Source: Arsenophonus endosymbiont of Aleurodicus floccissimus (GTDB lineage Bacteria > Pseudomonadota > Gammaproteobacteria > Enterobacterales > Enterobacteriaceae). From it: a stretch of 64,000 nt of DNA. The translations under genes and the position numbers were made by a program. The notes under the pieces were generated by a model. That model saw only the letters and a program-made list of their open reading frames with translations, was not told where the DNA came from and did not search any database. Positions 1-11,251 of the stretch are shown one piece after another (position 1 is the first letter of the stretch; every line of letters begins with the position of its first letter). The stretch is taken from positions 1,054,001 through 1,118,000 of the forward strand of contig NZ_OUND01000001.1 in assembly GCF_900343025.1 (NCBI RefSeq), given 5' to 3'.

Positions 1-851
1 AATCCCTGCTGAATAGCGGGCAATGATATCGTCTGACCAATGGCATCACCCTGTTTGATTAAACAATCAATAATTGCCAATGCGGTTGCAGCATTGGCTA
101 GTGCGACATTTGGCACAGGTAACTGTTTAAAATCGTGATCATGGGATCGCCAATGCCAATGATCATTTTGTAGTTCAAATTGCCAATCTACCCCACAACG
201 AAATAATTTTGACTCTAAGGTTTGAGCCACTTCATTAATCGACTGCGGCATATCCGGTTCACCCACAACCGCATAGCGCCCTGAGCGAAAAATACCGGCT
301 TTTTCGTAGCCAATCTGCTCACGATCACCACCAAGCCAGTCAGTGTGATCCAATGCAATACTAGTGATGGCAGCAATATCCGCATCAACGATATTGGTTG
401 CATCTAACCGTCCACCCAAACCGACTTCTAAAATAACCACATCAAGTTTAGCTTGTTTAAATAACTGTAAAGCAGCTAAGGTGCCATATTCAAAATAGGT
501 CAGCGTTGTTGTGCCGCGTTTAGATTCAATATCGACAAAAACCCGACAAAATTCCGCTTCAGGTAACATCTTACCCTGGATCCTAACGCGCTCAGTATAA
601 TCCAACAGGTGAGGAGAACTATAAACGCCGACTTTTAATCCCGCTTCAATCAGAATAGATTCCAATGTATGGCAAGTCGTTCCTTTACCATTAGTGCCAG
701 CAACAGTAACGACTTTCGGGGCGGGATATAAAAGATCCAGCTGTCGAGCGACGACACCAACCCGCTCAAGCCCCATATCGATAATTTTGCTATGCTGCCG
801 GGTTAAATAAGTTAACCAGGTAGCTAAAGAAGAGGTTACCCCTGGTATCAT
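1..851 (-). CDS. folC: Bifunctional folylpolyglutamate / dihydrofolate synthase, 3' part outside the window
   Basis: Cytosolic enzyme that makes dihydrofolate from dihydropteroate and then adds glutamates to folates. The frame is open from ATG at 851 to the window edge (about 283 codons of an expected 420). The Mur-ligase-type P-loop AGTNGKGTTCHT lies near residue 50, followed by YSSPHL and the conserved EVGLGGRLDATN and SIALDHTDWLG segments. A TTG three bases upstream is an alternative start. It follows accD by 19 bases on the same strand, as in E. coli, so the two are probably co-transcribed. No disruption is visible, unlike many neighbours. The C-terminal domain cannot be judged here. Confidence 0.95.
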   Translation of the reverse strand, partial: MIPGVTSSLATWLTYLTRQHSKIIDMGLERVGVVARQLDLLYPAPKVVTVAGTNGKGTTCHTLESILIEAGLKVGVYSSPHLLDYTERVRIQGKMLPEAEFCRVFVDIESKRGTTTLTYFEYGTLAALQLFKQAKLDVVILEVGLGGRLDATNIVDADIAAITSIALDHTDWLGGDREQIGYEKAGIFRSGRYAVVGEPDMPQSINEVAQTLESKLFRCGVDWQFELQNDHWHWRSHDHDFKQLPVPNVALANAATALAIIDCLIKQGDAIGQTISLPAIQQG

Positions 852-870
852 CAAGGTTTCAGATATCTTC

Positions 871-1824
871 TCATTTTTGATCTGATTTGTTGTCAATTTC
901 GGGTTTCTCACGATAGGGTGGCTCCAGATCATCGTCAACTAAGTTAATAACATCAATTTGACTTGCATCTTGAACGGTTTGATGAGTGAGCATCGCCAGT
1001 ATTTCGGCTAATTTGTCCCTCATTTCAGGCCGTCTGACAATCATATCAATCGCACCTTTTTCAATCAGAAATTCACTGCGTTGAAAACCTGGTGGTAATT
1101 TTTCGCGTACCGTTTGCTCAATAATCCGAGGACCAGCAAAGCCGATTAACGCTTTAGGTTCGGCAACATTAATATCGCCTAAGATGGCTAAACTTGCTGA
1201 TACACCGCCCATAGTTGGATCGGTAAGTACTGAGATATAGGGAAGCCCTCGTTCCTGCATCTTCGCCAGTACCGCACTGGTCTTTGCCATTTGCATCAAG
1301 GACATTAATGCTTCTTGCATACGAGCACCGCCACTGGCAGAAAAACAAACTAACGGACAATTATCTTCCAGTGCTTGCTCTACCGCACGCACAAAACGTG
1401 CACCAACAACTGAAGCCATTGAACCGCCCATAAAAGCAAATTCAAAAGCGGCTACAATAACTGGCATACCTTTAAGCGAGCCTTTCATCACGATTAAAGC
1501 ATCTTTTTCATGTGTCGCTTTTTGTGCTGCTGATATGCGATCTTTGTATTTCTTTGAATCACGAAATTTTAAAATATCTTTCGGCTCTAATTCACTACCT
1601 AATTCAGCCGTGGTTCCTTCATCAAGAAAAGAGGACAGACGTTGACGGGCTGAAATACGCATATGATGATCACATTTTGGACATACGGCTAAATTACTTT
1701 CTAATTCAGCGCGATAGAGTACTTGCCGGCAGCTATCACATTTTGTCCAAACCCCTTCAGGGATACTCGCTTTACGGGTCTGGCTAATATTGCTTTTATT
1801 AAGAATCTTTTCAATCCAGCTCAT
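871..1824 (-). CDS. accD: Acetyl-CoA carboxylase carboxyltransferase subunit beta
   Basis: Catalyses, with AccA, transfer of the carboxyl group from biotin to acetyl-CoA, giving malonyl-CoA, the first step of fatty acid synthesis. The 317 residues match the family length and the frame is intact. Residues 27-50 carry the zinc ribbon (CDSC and CPKC pairs) that binds DNA/RNA and is needed for activity. The crotonase-fold core follows with [10 protein letters not shown] and [12 protein letters not shown], which form the oxyanion and CoA sites. It sits in the usual folC-accD-dedA order. This essential gene is clean while nearby dispensable genes are broken. Confidence 0.98.
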   Translation of the reverse strand: MSWIEKILNKSNISQTRKASIPEGVWTKCDSCRQVLYRAELESNLAVCPKCDHHMRISARQRLSSFLDEGTTAELGSELEPKDILKFRDSKKYKDRISAAQKATHEKDALIVMKGSLKGMPVIVAAFEFAFMGGSMASVVGARFVRAVEQALEDNCPLVCFSASGGARMQEALMSLMQMAKTSAVLAKMQERGLPYISVLTDPTMGGVSASLAILGDINVAEPKALIGFAGPRIIEQTVREKLPPGFQRSEFLIEKGAIDMIVRRPEMRDKLAEILAMLTHQTVQDASQIDVINLVDDDLEPPYREKPEIDNKSDQK

Positions 1825-1979
1825 TAATAGACCTTTCTGTCTGAAATTACATTATCAGTCTCATTATTATGTTAATCATTAAACCACAATGACAAAACAT
1901 AGTGGATAAAAAACTGATCAAACCTGCTAATGACTATCTATTTTTTTGGTTTAACAACCTGTTTTTCTTTTATTGATGA

Positions 1980-2617
1980 TCAACGATAGCGCCAAATCTC
2001 AATAATACTCGGCAGAGTAGAAATTAAAATAATTGCCATAATTAATAATTTTAAATTCTGCCGAACAATTGGCAAATCACCAAAAAAGTAACCCGCGTAA
2101 GTAAATAATAGAACCCGTATTAAAGCCCCGGCCACATTATAAAAAGCAAAATGCCGATATGACATTTTTCCCATCCCTGCGACAAATGGAGCAAACGTTC
2201 TAATGATAGGTATAAATCTAGCTAAAATAATCGCTTTACCACCATGTTTTTCATAAAATTGGTGTGTTTTTTCCAAATAAATCCGTCGAAAAATTTTTGA
2301 ATTAGAATCGCTAAATAGACGCTCGCCGAATAAACGACCAATAGTATAATTAACCGCATCACCAATAATTGCTGCAATAATTATTAATACTACCATTAAA
2401 TGAAGATTAAGATCATTGCTCTCCAGTGCCGTTAATGCGCCACAGCAACAAATAATAGGGAGTCACCCGGTAAAAAAGGCGTAACAATCAATCCAGTTTC
2501 ACAAAATACTATCAAAAATAGAATGGCATATAGCCAAATGCCATATTCTGCAGCCAGCTCAGCTAAATGAAGATCGATGTATATAATAAAATCAATAATA
2601 AAAGTAATAAATTCCAT
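1980..2617 (-). pseudogene. dedA: DedA-family membrane protein, frameshifted
   Basis: DedA proteins are inner-membrane proteins of about 215 residues linked to lipid flipping and membrane homeostasis. The N-terminal part (2617-2432) contains [18 protein letters not shown], the family signature. The rest (2396-1980) contains [32 protein letters not shown] and [11 protein letters not shown]. The halves are in different frames: at about 2452 the minus strand reads GCTGTGGCGC where GCTGGCGC would keep the frame, so two extra bases (probably a GT/TG duplication) break the gene. It lies between accD and truA as in E. coli. It could be expressed only as fragments unless the indel is a sequence error. 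Confidence 0.9.
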
Positions 2618-2675
2618 AAAAAATCCAACAGTTGACAGCTTCAGCGCTGTGTAATTAAACGCAAAATTAAATTTA

Positions 2676-3491
2676 TTATTCTAGTAAAAAAAGCGGTCCT
2701 ACGATCGTTGTAGGTAATTTATATTTTGCCGGATAATCGACAGCAACTAAATAGAGCCCCTCTGCTTTTGCAGTCGCCGCCGCTTTTGTTCTATCTTTCA
2801 ATGTTAAAAGCTCTGCTATCCAACTAATATCCTGATCACCGCACCCTACTGCTAGCAAACTACCAACAATATTGCGTACCATGTGATGAACAAAGGCATT
2901 AGCTTTAATATCAACCACAATATAGTCACAATAACGGTTGACATGAACATGCTTTATATTACGCCAAGGGGATTTAGATTGACACTGAATAGCCCTAAAT
3001 GAAGTAAAATCCTGCTCCCCAATCAATGCCTGAGCGGCAAGATGCATTTTTTCTGCATCTAAGGGGGCATGGTAATGCGTTACGCCTGCGGCTAATATCG
3101 CAGGTCGAAGTCGCTGATTGAAAATAATATAACGATATCGACGCGCGGTGGCGGAAAAACGGGCATGAAAATCTGGCTCAACAATTTTGCACCACTGTAC
3201 TGCAATGTCGGATGGTAAGTAACTATTAACCCCCATTGTCCAGGCAGAATCTTTACGTGTGACAGATGTTTCAAAATGGATAACCTGGCTAGTAGCATGC
3301 ACACCTGCATCAGTGCGTCCGGCACAATAAACGTGGATAGATTCATTGGCAACTTTTGTTAGCGCAAACTCTAAACAAGCCTGAATACTTTTTACCTGTT
3401 GTTGACGCTGCCAACCATAATAATGGCTACCATCATACTCAATACCTAACGCAATTTTAGCCATCGATAAAGGGGGTTGCTTCTCCAACAT
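2676..3491 (-). CDS. truA: tRNA pseudouridine(38-40) synthase
   Basis: Isomerises uridines 38-40 of the tRNA anticodon arm. The 271-residue frame is intact and full length. The catalytic aspartate is in [11 protein letters not shown] near residue 60; [25 protein letters not shown] and [13 protein letters not shown] are family motifs in the expected order. The chosen start (MLEKQPPL) overlaps the last base of usg; an internal ATG nine codons on ([12 protein letters not shown]) is possible, but the E. coli protein also has a short leader here. Gene order usg-truA-dedA is conserved. Confidence 0.97.
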   Translation of the reverse strand: MLEKQPPLSMAKIALGIEYDGSHYYGWQRQQQVKSIQACLEFALTKVANESIHVYCAGRTDAGVHATSQVIHFETSVTRKDSAWTMGVNSYLPSDIAVQWCKIVEPDFHARFSATARRYRYIIFNQRLRPAILAAGVTHYHAPLDAEKMHLAAQALIGEQDFTSFRAIQCQSKSPWRNIKHVHVNRYCDYIVVDIKANAFVHHMVRNIVGSLLAVGCGDQDISWIAELLTLKDRTKAAATAKAEGLYLVAVDYPAKYKLPTTIVGPLFLLE

Positions 3492-4493
3492 TAATAATAT
3501 TGCTCCTGCACTAATCGCTCCGTAGTTTCTATTAACATTCGAGCACCACCAAATCGGGTATTATCGGCAACTGACCAAAACTGTAATATCTCAGGTGCAC
3601 CATAATCATTACGCATACAACCAATACTTAATCGATCACTACCTGAAGCATCTGTTACTTGAGTTGGAAAATCATCTTCGCAAACTAGCTCAATCTCATC
3701 AAATTGAGTAATTTCTTGCCAGGCTTCTTGTACGGGCATCGGACGTAATGTTTCCACATGAACCACTTGTGCATTGCCATAAAAAACTGGTGCTTGCAAG
3801 AAACTGACAATAAATGGATAACCAATCATTCTGTAAAATTTTACGCACTTGATCAACTAAACTGCGCTCCTGCGGTGCAGAACCTTCATCATCACTTAAT
3901 AATGGTAATAGATTAAATGCTAGCTGCTTAATAAAACGTTCATTATCAACGGTTAAACCGTTTAACAATCGGGCACTTTGACCCGCCAATTCATTCACTG
4001 CACTTTTGCTATGCACCGAAACTGAAAACAGATTGGTTGAGATTAAACGATGAATGCCGGCAAAATTAATTAGCGGTTTAACGGCGACTAACAATTGACT
4101 GACATAGCTATCAGCAACGGCAATAATATTACGGTTACGATAAATTAGCCAAGAGATGGGTATTAACACCCGTACGACTAATGGAATATCTGGTTCCAAC
4201 GCAAATAAACCACTGCTATCAATGACAATACAACCGTCTTGCTCTGCATAACGAGCGGACGCTTCTTTACCAGCAACAAAAAAAGCCAATTGCGCCTGCG
4301 TCCAGTCAAATAATTGAGTATCAATAACTGTGTATTGCTTACCATTAAAACGGATGCTTTCTCCTGCGCTATTTTCACTGGCTAATAGAAATAACTCACC
4401 AACAGGAAACTGACGTTCTTGTAATAAACTCAATACGGCCTCTCCGACCGCACCGGTAGCACCTAATAGTGCAATATTCCAACCTTCTGTCAT
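3491..4493 (-). pseudogene. usg: Usg, aspartate-semialdehyde-dehydrogenase-like protein, frameshifted
   Basis: Usg resembles aspartate-semialdehyde dehydrogenase (NAD-binding [10 protein letters not shown] at the N-terminus) but lacks a proven role in E. coli. The start ATG at 4493 gives [17 protein letters not shown] as in the E. coli protein. The frame is good to about 3820 (VRKILQN), then continues one frame over as [16 protein letters not shown] through [25 protein letters not shown] to the end. The break fits one extra T in CCATTTATTG. It is followed at once by truA (1-base overlap) and preceded by pdxB, the enteric order. Confidence 0.93.
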
Positions 4494-4526
4494 GTTGGTT
4501 TTCTCCAATTTTATTAGCATTTTTAA

Positions 4527-5657
4527 TCAAATTAATTTGGTATTGAAGCCTAGCATTTTTAGTCTATTGGCGGCATCGGCATCATCACAACTCACCCTAA
4601 GAGATGACCATTCACGGCGTTCTGGATAATATTTACGCAGATGATCAAACTGGCCAGCAAGATGGGCAATTTTTCTTAATCGCGCATCATCACGACGGAC
4701 ATCATAAACTAAATGCACTAAACGTTTTAAACTTGCCTGCGTTAATTCACCGCTAAAAGTAATTTCATTAAACTCTGCACTAGGTAATAAATCAGCGAGT
4801 TTAATTTGCTGTTCTTGGCCTAAAAACTGGCTAAATGCGGTAAAAATCTGGCTGGTACCGCGTGCTCTACCTTCTAGAGAATAGCCAGCAATATGTGGCG
4901 TGCCAATTCTAGCTTTAGCTAACAAAGCTAGGGAAATAGAGGGCTCATGTTGCCAAACATCTAATATAACGTCGATTTTCTTACCATTTTCTAAGGCTGT
5001 TAATAATGCCTGATTATCAACAACTGCTCCGCGGCTAGTATTTAGCACAATACGTCCTGCCGGCATAGCTGTAAGCAACTTTTCATTTAATAAATGGTAA
5101 GGTGAATAATGGCCAGATTTATTTAACGGGGTATGAAAAGTTAAAATATCCGCCTGACTAACTAATTTTTCCAGTGGCCAAAATTGCTCACTATTATCGG
5201 CAGCGTCTGCACGAGGCGGATCACAAAGTAACGTATTCACGCCCCAAGCCTTTAAACGCACATTAAGGCGACTACCAACATTACCAACCCCAACAATACC
5301 GACTGTTTTTTCTCGCAAATCAAAGCAATCACGTTCAGCCAGTACCAATAAAACGGAAAAAACATACTCTACCACCGCTGTTGCATTACAACCGGGTGCG
5401 GCAGAAAAAGCGATGCCCGCTTGCGCTAACCATTGCCTATCAACATGATCAAATCCGGCCGTTGCAGTACCAACAAATTTTACCTTACTCTCTTTAAGTA
5501 ACGCTTCATTGACTTGAGTAACTGAACGCACCATTAAAGCATCCGCTGTTGCTAGCTCTGACGATGAGATTGAACGCCCAGAAACAGCCTTGACTTCACC
5601 GATTGTTTGAAATAATTGTGTTGCGTAAGGCATATTTTCATCAACCAATATTTTCAC
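4527..5657 (-). CDS. pdxB: Erythronate-4-phosphate dehydrogenase
   Basis: Second step of the DXP-dependent pyridoxal phosphate pathway: oxidises 4-phosphoerythronate to 2-oxo-3-hydroxy-4-phosphobutanoate. The 376-residue frame is intact and family length. The Rossmann motif [12 protein letters not shown] lies near residue 120, the catalytic arginine in [13 protein letters not shown], the glutamate in DVWQHEP and the histidine in GTPHIAGYS; the C-terminal dimerisation domain is present. The start [12 protein letters not shown] matches the family. Keeping this gene suggests B6 synthesis may be retained by this bacterium, but other pathway genes are outside the window. Confidence 0.97.
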   Translation of the reverse strand: MKILVDENMPYATQLFQTIGEVKAVSGRSISSSELATADALMVRSVTQVNEALLKESKVKFVGTATAGFDHVDRQWLAQAGIAFSAAPGCNATAVVEYVFSVLLVLAERDCFDLREKTVGIVGVGNVGSRLNVRLKAWGVNTLLCDPPRADAADNSEQFWPLEKLVSQADILTFHTPLNKSGHYSPYHLLNEKLLTAMPAGRIVLNTSRGAVVDNQALLTALENGKKIDVILDVWQHEPSISLALLAKARIGTPHIAGYSLEGRARGTSQIFTAFSQFLGQEQQIKLADLLPSAEFNEITFSGELTQASLKRLVHLVYDVRRDDARLRKIAHLAGQFDHLRKYYPERREWSSLRVSCDDADAANRLKMLGFNTKLI

Positions 5658-5768
5658 TTATTTAATGCCCAATTATATTTATCAAAATTAACCCATCGTT
5701 TTTTACTATTCGATAAGGTAACAAGTTGCTATTTTGCCATGTTAATGAAATAAATCCTAACAACCGGT

Positions 5769-6557
5769 TTAGTCATCGTCACTTTTTTGTCGAAAACGTT
5801 CTGGTGTTGTGCCTGAAATCTGCTGAAACATGGTAATAAAAGCCGAGGAGGAACTATAACCGACATCAAAAGCTACCTGATGGACACTATTACCTTGTTC
5901 TAATTTCATTATGGCATGTAAAAAACGTAATCGCTGGCGCCATTCACTAAATGACATCCCCAGTTCCTGTTGACAACGGCGTGACAAGGTTTGTTCTGAG
6001 GTATATACCCGTTTGGCCCATACAGCTAAAGCGGTATTATCGGCTGGATTTTGCTGTAATTGTACTAAAATAGGCGCTAAAAATTTATCCTTACTGGCAG
6101 GTAAATAGGTTTTTTGAATAGGTGAACGTTTTAATTGATTAATCAAAACATTGGCTAAGCGCATATCTTCTACGGTCTTTGGTTGGCTTATCTGACGTGC
6201 ATAAAAATCTAATAATATGGTATGAAAAATAGCTGTTTGACGAATAATACACGGTTTTTTACACAGAACATGACTGAGTGTCTGGGAAATATCTAATATA
6301 TTAAACTTAACACTTTTTTTGTTGTAAGTGACATGTTCAACACCACTTGGGATCCAGATACAAAATTCCGGCGGAGCAATATAATGTTGAGCAGCAACTT
6401 GCATCTCTATAATACCTTTAACCACATAAATTAATTGGCCAAATTTATGGCGATGTAATTTGCACTTAGTATCACCTAACAATTCATTATTAGGAAAAAC
6501 TATGGATTCTGGCTCAATAATATTTGGTTCAAGTATATATTTGATTTTTTCCATCAC
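5769..6557 (-). CDS. AraC-family regulator, probable controller of the divergent exporter
   Basis: 262-residue regulator. The N-terminal half is a cupin-type sensor (HRHKFGQLIYVVKG, IWIPSGVEHVTY). The C-terminal half has the two AraC helix-turn-helix motifs (WAKRVYTSEQTLSRRCQQ and VAFDVGYSSSSAFITMFQQ, ending in the GTTPERFR signature). Architecture and pairing with a divergent EamA exporter recall NimR/NimT of E. coli. The 110-base gap between the two starts (6558-6667) should hold the shared promoters and operator. The regulator frame is intact although its likely target gene is broken. Specific ligand unknown. Confidence 0.85.
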   Translation of the reverse strand: MMEKIKYILEPNIIEPESIVFPNNELLGDTKCKLHRHKFGQLIYVVKGIIEMQVAAQHYIAPPEFCIWIPSGVEHVTYNKKSVKFNILDISQTLSHVLCKKPCIIRQTAIFHTILLDFYARQISQPKTVEDMRLANVLINQLKRSPIQKTYLPASKDKFLAPILVQLQQNPADNTALAVWAKRVYTSEQTLSRRCQQELGMSFSEWRQRLRFLHAIMKLEQGNSVHQVAFDVGYSSSSAFITMFQQISGTTPERFRQKSDDD

Positions 6558-6667
6558 AGTAATATTGGCAGAAAGAACGGATCGTTTGTCTTATTATAAA
6601 TATATGTAATAAATCAGACAATGTTAAAATAGCAAAATTATTACCAAATGATAGATATGACTAAATA

Positions 6668-7719
6668 ATGAAAAATTTTCTTTTTCCCCTTTTTGCAGTT
6701 CTATTATGGTTAATTAATACAGTCGTAAGTAAAGCAGTTGCAAACGTGATTGATCCTACGGCTATTTCCTTTTATCGCTGGTTATTGCCGTTTTTATTAC
6801 TTACCCCTTTTATGATCAAAGGGATAGTTAAAAATCGCAAAGTAGTAAGGCAATATATGGCTGGAAACTTTTTATTTTAGGGGCTCTATCTATTGGCATG
6901 GTGATTTACCAAAGTTTGGCCTATTATGCTGCTCACACGGTTAGCGCAACCTTTATGGGAGTATTAAATTCGGTTATTCCTTTGTTAACGGTGATACTCA
7001 GTATTTTTGTGCTACGCACTATTCCTACCATTGGTATTGTAATTGGTACCCTCTTATCCTTAATTGGGCTTATCTGTCTTATCTGTCTTATCTGTCTTAT
7101 CTGTCTTATCTGTCTTATCTGTCTTATCTGTCTTATCTGTCTTATCTGTCTTATCTGTCTTATCTGTCAGGGTGATCCCCAATGATATTTTTTATGCAAG
7201 GAATTAATAGCGGGCAATTACTCATGCTTATCGCTGCTCTCTCTTATTCTCTATATGGTGTATTAACCAAGCATTGGGCAATCCCATTACCCAATTGGCA
7301 ATCACTTTATATCCAAATTAGCTTTGCTGTGATCCTACTATTGCCTAATTTTTTACTGGCTAAAACAGTAGAAATTACCGCGGCAAATATTAATTTGATC
7401 TTGTTTGCCGGCATTGCCGCCTCACTGATTGCAACCTACTTACGGATCCAGGGTATATTTCAACTTGGCGCTAATACAACTTCAATATTTATGAATCTGG
7501 CACTGGTATTTATTGCCATTATCGCTGTCCTATTTTTAAATGAAAAAATGCACAGCTACCATTTAATTGGTGGTGGTGTAAGTGCTACTCGGTGTTATTT
7601 TAGCGAAGCAATTACGTACCCCACTGACGCAGCTTTTTAACCATCTCCTTTTTAAAACTAATAAAAAAGAGCTTATTAAATCAATTAATTATATCGAAAA
7701 CAATAAAAAAACCTACTGA
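6668..7719 (+). pseudogene. EamA/DMT-family exporter with frameshifts and an internal 9-bp repeat array
   Basis: Ten-helix drug/metabolite exporter in the inner membrane, divergent from the AraC-type gene. Start MKNFLFPLFAVLLWLINTVVSKA shows the family's first helix. The frame breaks near 6865 (AAACTTTTTATTTT region), again near 7178 (CCCC run) and again near 7580, after which QLRTPLTQLFNHL continues to TGA at 7717. The second helix bundle contains LMLIAALSYSLYGVLTKHW and IASLIATYLRIQGI, which are EamA features. Eleven copies of a nine-base unit are inserted in the fifth or sixth helix and add in-frame LIC triplets. Three separate shifts argue for a dead gene, not one phase-variable switch. 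Confidence 0.85.
7069..7167 (+). repeat. Microsatellite, 9-bp unit x 11, inside the exporter gene
   Basis: Eleven perfect head-to-tail copies of CTTATCTGT (99 bases). The unit is divisible by three and encodes Leu-Ile-Cys repeats within a membrane helix, so copy changes alter protein length without shifting the frame. No interruption is seen, which implies recent expansion. Confidence 0.98.
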
Positions 7720-7735
7720 TAGATTATCAGTAGGT
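7711..7735. terminator. Bidirectional hairpin terminator between exporter and fabB
   Basis: A perfect 10-bp inverted repeat (ACCTACTGAT / ATCAGTAGGT) with a 5-base loop AGATT. Six or more A on the left and a T-rich run on the right allow rho-independent termination in both directions, which suits the convergent genes on either side. Confidence 0.85.
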
Positions 7736-7757
7736 AGTTGTTTTCTTGGTAATATAA

Positions 7758-8978
7758 TTATGAATGGTATTTACTCATTACCAACGACGCATTAGTTCCA
7801 CCAAAACCAAAACTATTTGACATTACAGTATTTAATTTCTTATCAGTGGGTTGCATAATAATATTCATTACTCGCGCTTTTTCATCCAAATTATCAATAT
7901 TGATGCTTGGAGCAATAAATCCATGCTCTAACATTAACAAACTATAAATAGCTTCATGTACCCCAGCCGCGCCCAGAGAATGGCCAGTCATTGCTTTAGT
8001 CGCTGAAATCGCTGGCGTATTAGTACCAAACACTTCAGTAATTGCTTCTAACTCTTTTGTATCGCCAACTGGCGTTGAAGTTCCATGAGTATTGATATAA
8101 TCAACCTGTTCGACATCTACCAATGCCATTTTCATACACCTTACCGCACCCTCACCTGACGGAGCAACCATATCATAACCGTCTGAAGTCGCTCCATAAC
8201 CAACAATTTCAGCGTAAATATGTGCGCCACGTGCCAAAGCATGCTCTAACTCTTCTACCACAACGATACCACCACCACCAGCGATCACAAAACCATCCCG
8301 ATCCTGATCATAGGTACGAGAAGCTTTTTCTGGGGTTGCATTATATTTGGTAGATAATGCTCCCATTGCATCAAATTCACAGGTTAATTCCCAGCTTAGT
8401 TCTTCACCTCCACCAGCAAAAACAACATCCTGTTTACCTAATTGCATCAATTCAACTGCATGGCCAATACAGTGGGCTGAAGTTGAGCAAGCAGAGCTAA
8501 TAGAATAATTAACGCCCTTAATTTTAAACGGTGTGGCTAAACAAGCTGAGACACCAGAAGCCATTGCTTTGGTCACCATATAGGGACCAACACCACGCAA
8601 TCCTTTGGCACGCATACCATCAGAACCAGCCACTTGATTACGGGGCGAACCGCCACCAGAACTAGCAACTAAACCGGTACGAATATTTGAGATCTGCTCT
8701 TCTGTCAGTTTAGCGTCCTGAATTGCCTCTTCCATCGCCAAGTAGGCATAAATAGAGCAATCACTCATAAAACGAAGAATTTTGCGGTCAATCTTTTGTT
8801 TAATATCATCTTCCGTCAGCTGAATATTACCCCAGACATGGCTGCGTAAACCCATTCCTTTAAATTCTTCTGAAAACCTGATGCCAGAACGACCCGCTTT
8901 TAGGGAAGCCAGTACCTCTTGCTGGTTGTTACCTATGCTGGAGACAATGCCCAGACCAGTAATGACTGCACGCTTCAT
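7758..8978 (-). CDS. fabB: Beta-ketoacyl-ACP synthase I
   Basis: Elongates acyl-ACP in the cytosol and is required for unsaturated fatty acid synthesis. The 406-residue frame is intact and family length. The active-site cysteine is in [10 protein letters not shown] near residue 163; the two histidines are in [11 protein letters not shown] and [19 protein letters not shown] closes the site. It is monocistronic, convergent with the exporter and divergent from mnmC, as in E. coli. The upstream region keeps FabR- and FadR-like operators, so the usual repression and activation may still work. Confidence 0.98.
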   Translation of the reverse strand: MKRAVITGLGIVSSIGNNQQEVLASLKAGRSGIRFSEEFKGMGLRSHVWGNIQLTEDDIKQKIDRKILRFMSDCSIYAYLAMEEAIQDAKLTEEQISNIRTGLVASSGGGSPRNQVAGSDGMRAKGLRGVGPYMVTKAMASGVSACLATPFKIKGVNYSISSACSTSAHCIGHAVELMQLGKQDVVFAGGGEELSWELTCEFDAMGALSTKYNATPEKASRTYDQDRDGFVIAGGGGIVVVEELEHALARGAHIYAEIVGYGATSDGYDMVAPSGEGAVRCMKMALVDVEQVDYINTHGTSTPVGDTKELEAITEVFGTNTPAISATKAMTGHSLGAAGVHEAIYSLLMLEHGFIAPSINIDNLDEKARVMNIIMQPTDKKLNTVMSNSFGFGGTNASLVMSKYHS

Positions 8979-9034
8979 TGCTTATATTACCTCATAGTCG
9001 AAATTTATTTACTGGGAGCTTAGCATGTTACTTT

Positions 9035-9052
9035 AGCTTACACTTGTAAGCT
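9035..9052. promoter_or_regulatory. FabR-like operator upstream of fabB
   Basis: The 18-base sequence AGCTTACACTTGTAAGCT is an almost perfect palindrome placed 57 bases upstream of the fabB start. It resembles the FabR sites of enteric fabA and fabB promoters (AGCGTACA-N2-TGTACGCT type). FabR represses unsaturated fatty acid synthesis in response to acyl-CoA and acyl-ACP pools. The match is by eye. Confidence 0.75.
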
Positions 9053-9053
9053 G

Positions 9054-9070
9054 AACAAGTCCGATCAGGT
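9054..9070 (-). promoter_or_regulatory. FadR-like operator upstream of fabB
   Basis: On the minus strand this reads ACCTGATCGGACTTGTT, which agrees with the FadR consensus AACTGGTCNGACCNGTT at 12 of 15 defined bases. It lies directly next to the FabR-like site, the same arrangement as in E. coli, where FadR activates fabB. Confidence 0.7.
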
Positions 9071-9183
9071 AAAATTTTGTAGAAAACATTATCTTGGCTA
9101 ACTTTTATATTTTGTGATAGCTAGCGTACTCAAGTTAAATTCGTTAAAATTGGCTGATTATTTAAAATATTGTAGATAATTTT

Positions 9184-11225
9184 GTGAATACAAATGAGAT
9201 AAGCCAAGCTAAATTAAGCTGGAACGAGCAAGATATCCATATCTCTGAACACTTTGGTGATGTCTATTATTCTAATTAAAATGGTTTAGAAGAATCACGT
9301 TATGTGTTCTTAGCCGGTAATCAGTTACCAAATCGCTTTTTCTCTCACTCCGCAAAACTATATGTTATTGCAGAAACTGGTTTTGGTACTGGGCTAAACT
9401 TTATGTCAGTCTGTCAGTTATTTATTCAGTTTCGCCAACAAGCGCCTAACAACCAGTTACAACTTTTACACTATATCAGTATCAGTTTTGAAAAATATCC
9501 TTTGTCCATTACTGATTTGCTAAGAGTTCATCAATGTTGGCCTGAACTCGCCACTTTTTCTAAATAAATTTGTCAACAATGGCCTCAATCGTTACCAGGT
9601 TTTCATAGAATAGTTATGGAAAATGGGACAATCATTCTCGATCTTTGTTTTGGCGATATAAATATACAATTACCTCAATTAAAATCTAATTTTTTCAATA
9701 AAATAGATAGTTTGTTTTTAGACGGTTTTGCTCCAGCTAAAAACCCTCAAATGTGTAGTGAACAACTATTCACTACAATGGCAAATTGGGGACGTGATGG
9801 TTGTACTTTTGCTACCTTTACTTCTGCCGATATCGGTCTCCGTGGATTAGAAAAAGCCGGTTTTCAAGTAAAAAATCAAAGGTTTTGGCCGTAAACGTGA
9901 AATGCTAACCGGTCAATTACTAGCAAATCAGCAATCTGATCCACAACCCTGGTTCGCTCGACAAGCCGCATCAACAACCGAGGATATTGCCATTATTGGC
10001 GGTGGTATTGCCAGTATGATGACTGCTCTTGCTTTATTACGTAGAGGAAGTTAGGTAACTTTATATTGCCAAGATCCCAGTGTGGCACAAAACGCTTCCG
10101 GCAATCGTCAAGGCGCACTTTATCCATTATTAACTGGTCACCACGATGGTTTAGAACGCTTTTTTATTACCGCTTTTACTTTTGCAAAACGCTATTACAC
10201 CCAACTTCAACAGTTAGGGCATCGCATTTGCTCACGATTGGAGCGGTTTAGTGCAGTTAGCTTATGACGTAAAAAGCCGACAAAAAATCGATCAAATATT
10301 AACAAAAAATTAGCCAGCTGATTTTGCGCACCATGAAACTCGATAAACATTACAAACCATTTGTGGTGTTGATGTTAACCATGATGGCATCTACTATCCA
10401 GCTGCTGGTTGGTTATGCCCAGCTGAGTTGACATCCAATAGTTGGCAATATGTGCAACAACAAGGTTTAATCAGTCATTTTAATCATCGTCTTATTCAGC
10501 TGGAAAGAAAATAGTGCCGCTGGCTGGAAGTTGCTATTTAAACAAGGAGATATGCAACGACAAATAACCCATAAAACCGTCATTATCGCTAATGGTCATC
10601 AACTGCCTTTATTTTCTCAAACGGAAAAATTACCCGTTAGTGCTGTTCGCGGGCAAGTGAGCCATATTCCGACCACACCGATACTTAAGCAACTGCAAAC
10701 AACACTCTGTTATGCCGGATATATATAACGCCCGCTCATCATCAATATCATTGCTTAGGCGCTAGCTATAAACGTCATCAACTCACGCTAGAATATTCCA
10801 AATTGGAGCAACAAGAAAACGATGCTTGCTTATTAAACTGTTTGCCTGATGTTGGATGGACAAAAGAAATTGATATCAGCAAAAATGCATCACGCCAAAG
10901 CATCCGCTGTGTTACACGTGATCATCTACCGATGATCGGTAATATACCGGATGTTGATCAACTTATTCTTCAATATGCCCAGCTAGATAAACAGCTCAGT
11001 GAGCAACAGTATATTTTGCAAGCACCAATTCATGACAATCTATTTGTTATTGGTGCATTAGATGCAAGAGGATTATGTAGTGCGCCAATTTGCGCAGAGC
11101 TACTTTGCAGTCAAATTTTTGGTGAACCATTGCCTTTTGACGATGATATATTGGCAAATCTCAATCCTAACCGATTTTGGATCAGAAAATTATTACAAGG
11201 CCGTGCGGTTAAACTGGATAATTAG
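9184..11225 (+). pseudogene. mnmC: Bifunctional tRNA mnm5s2U biosynthesis protein, heavily degraded
   Basis: MnmC finishes 5-methylaminomethyl-2-thiouridine at the tRNA wobble position with a C-terminal FAD oxidase and an N-terminal methyltransferase. The methyltransferase part shows [10 protein letters not shown] (SAM motif) and [17 protein letters not shown]. The oxidase part shows [37 protein letters not shown] and CVTRDHLPMIGNIPD. GTG at 9184 is a plausible start (VNTNEISQAKLSW). In-frame stops occur near 9280, 9565 and 10051, and frame changes near 9890, 10250, 10420, 10510, 10730 and 10790. It sits next to fabB in divergent orientation, as in E. coli. It is clearly dead. Confidence 0.95.
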
Positions 11226-11251
11226 CTTTATAGCAAAAAATTTAATCTCCA

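Noticed and set aside
7069-7167. CRISPR array
   Set aside because: The units are head-to-tail without spacers, so it is a microsatellite. No CRISPR array is seen in the window.
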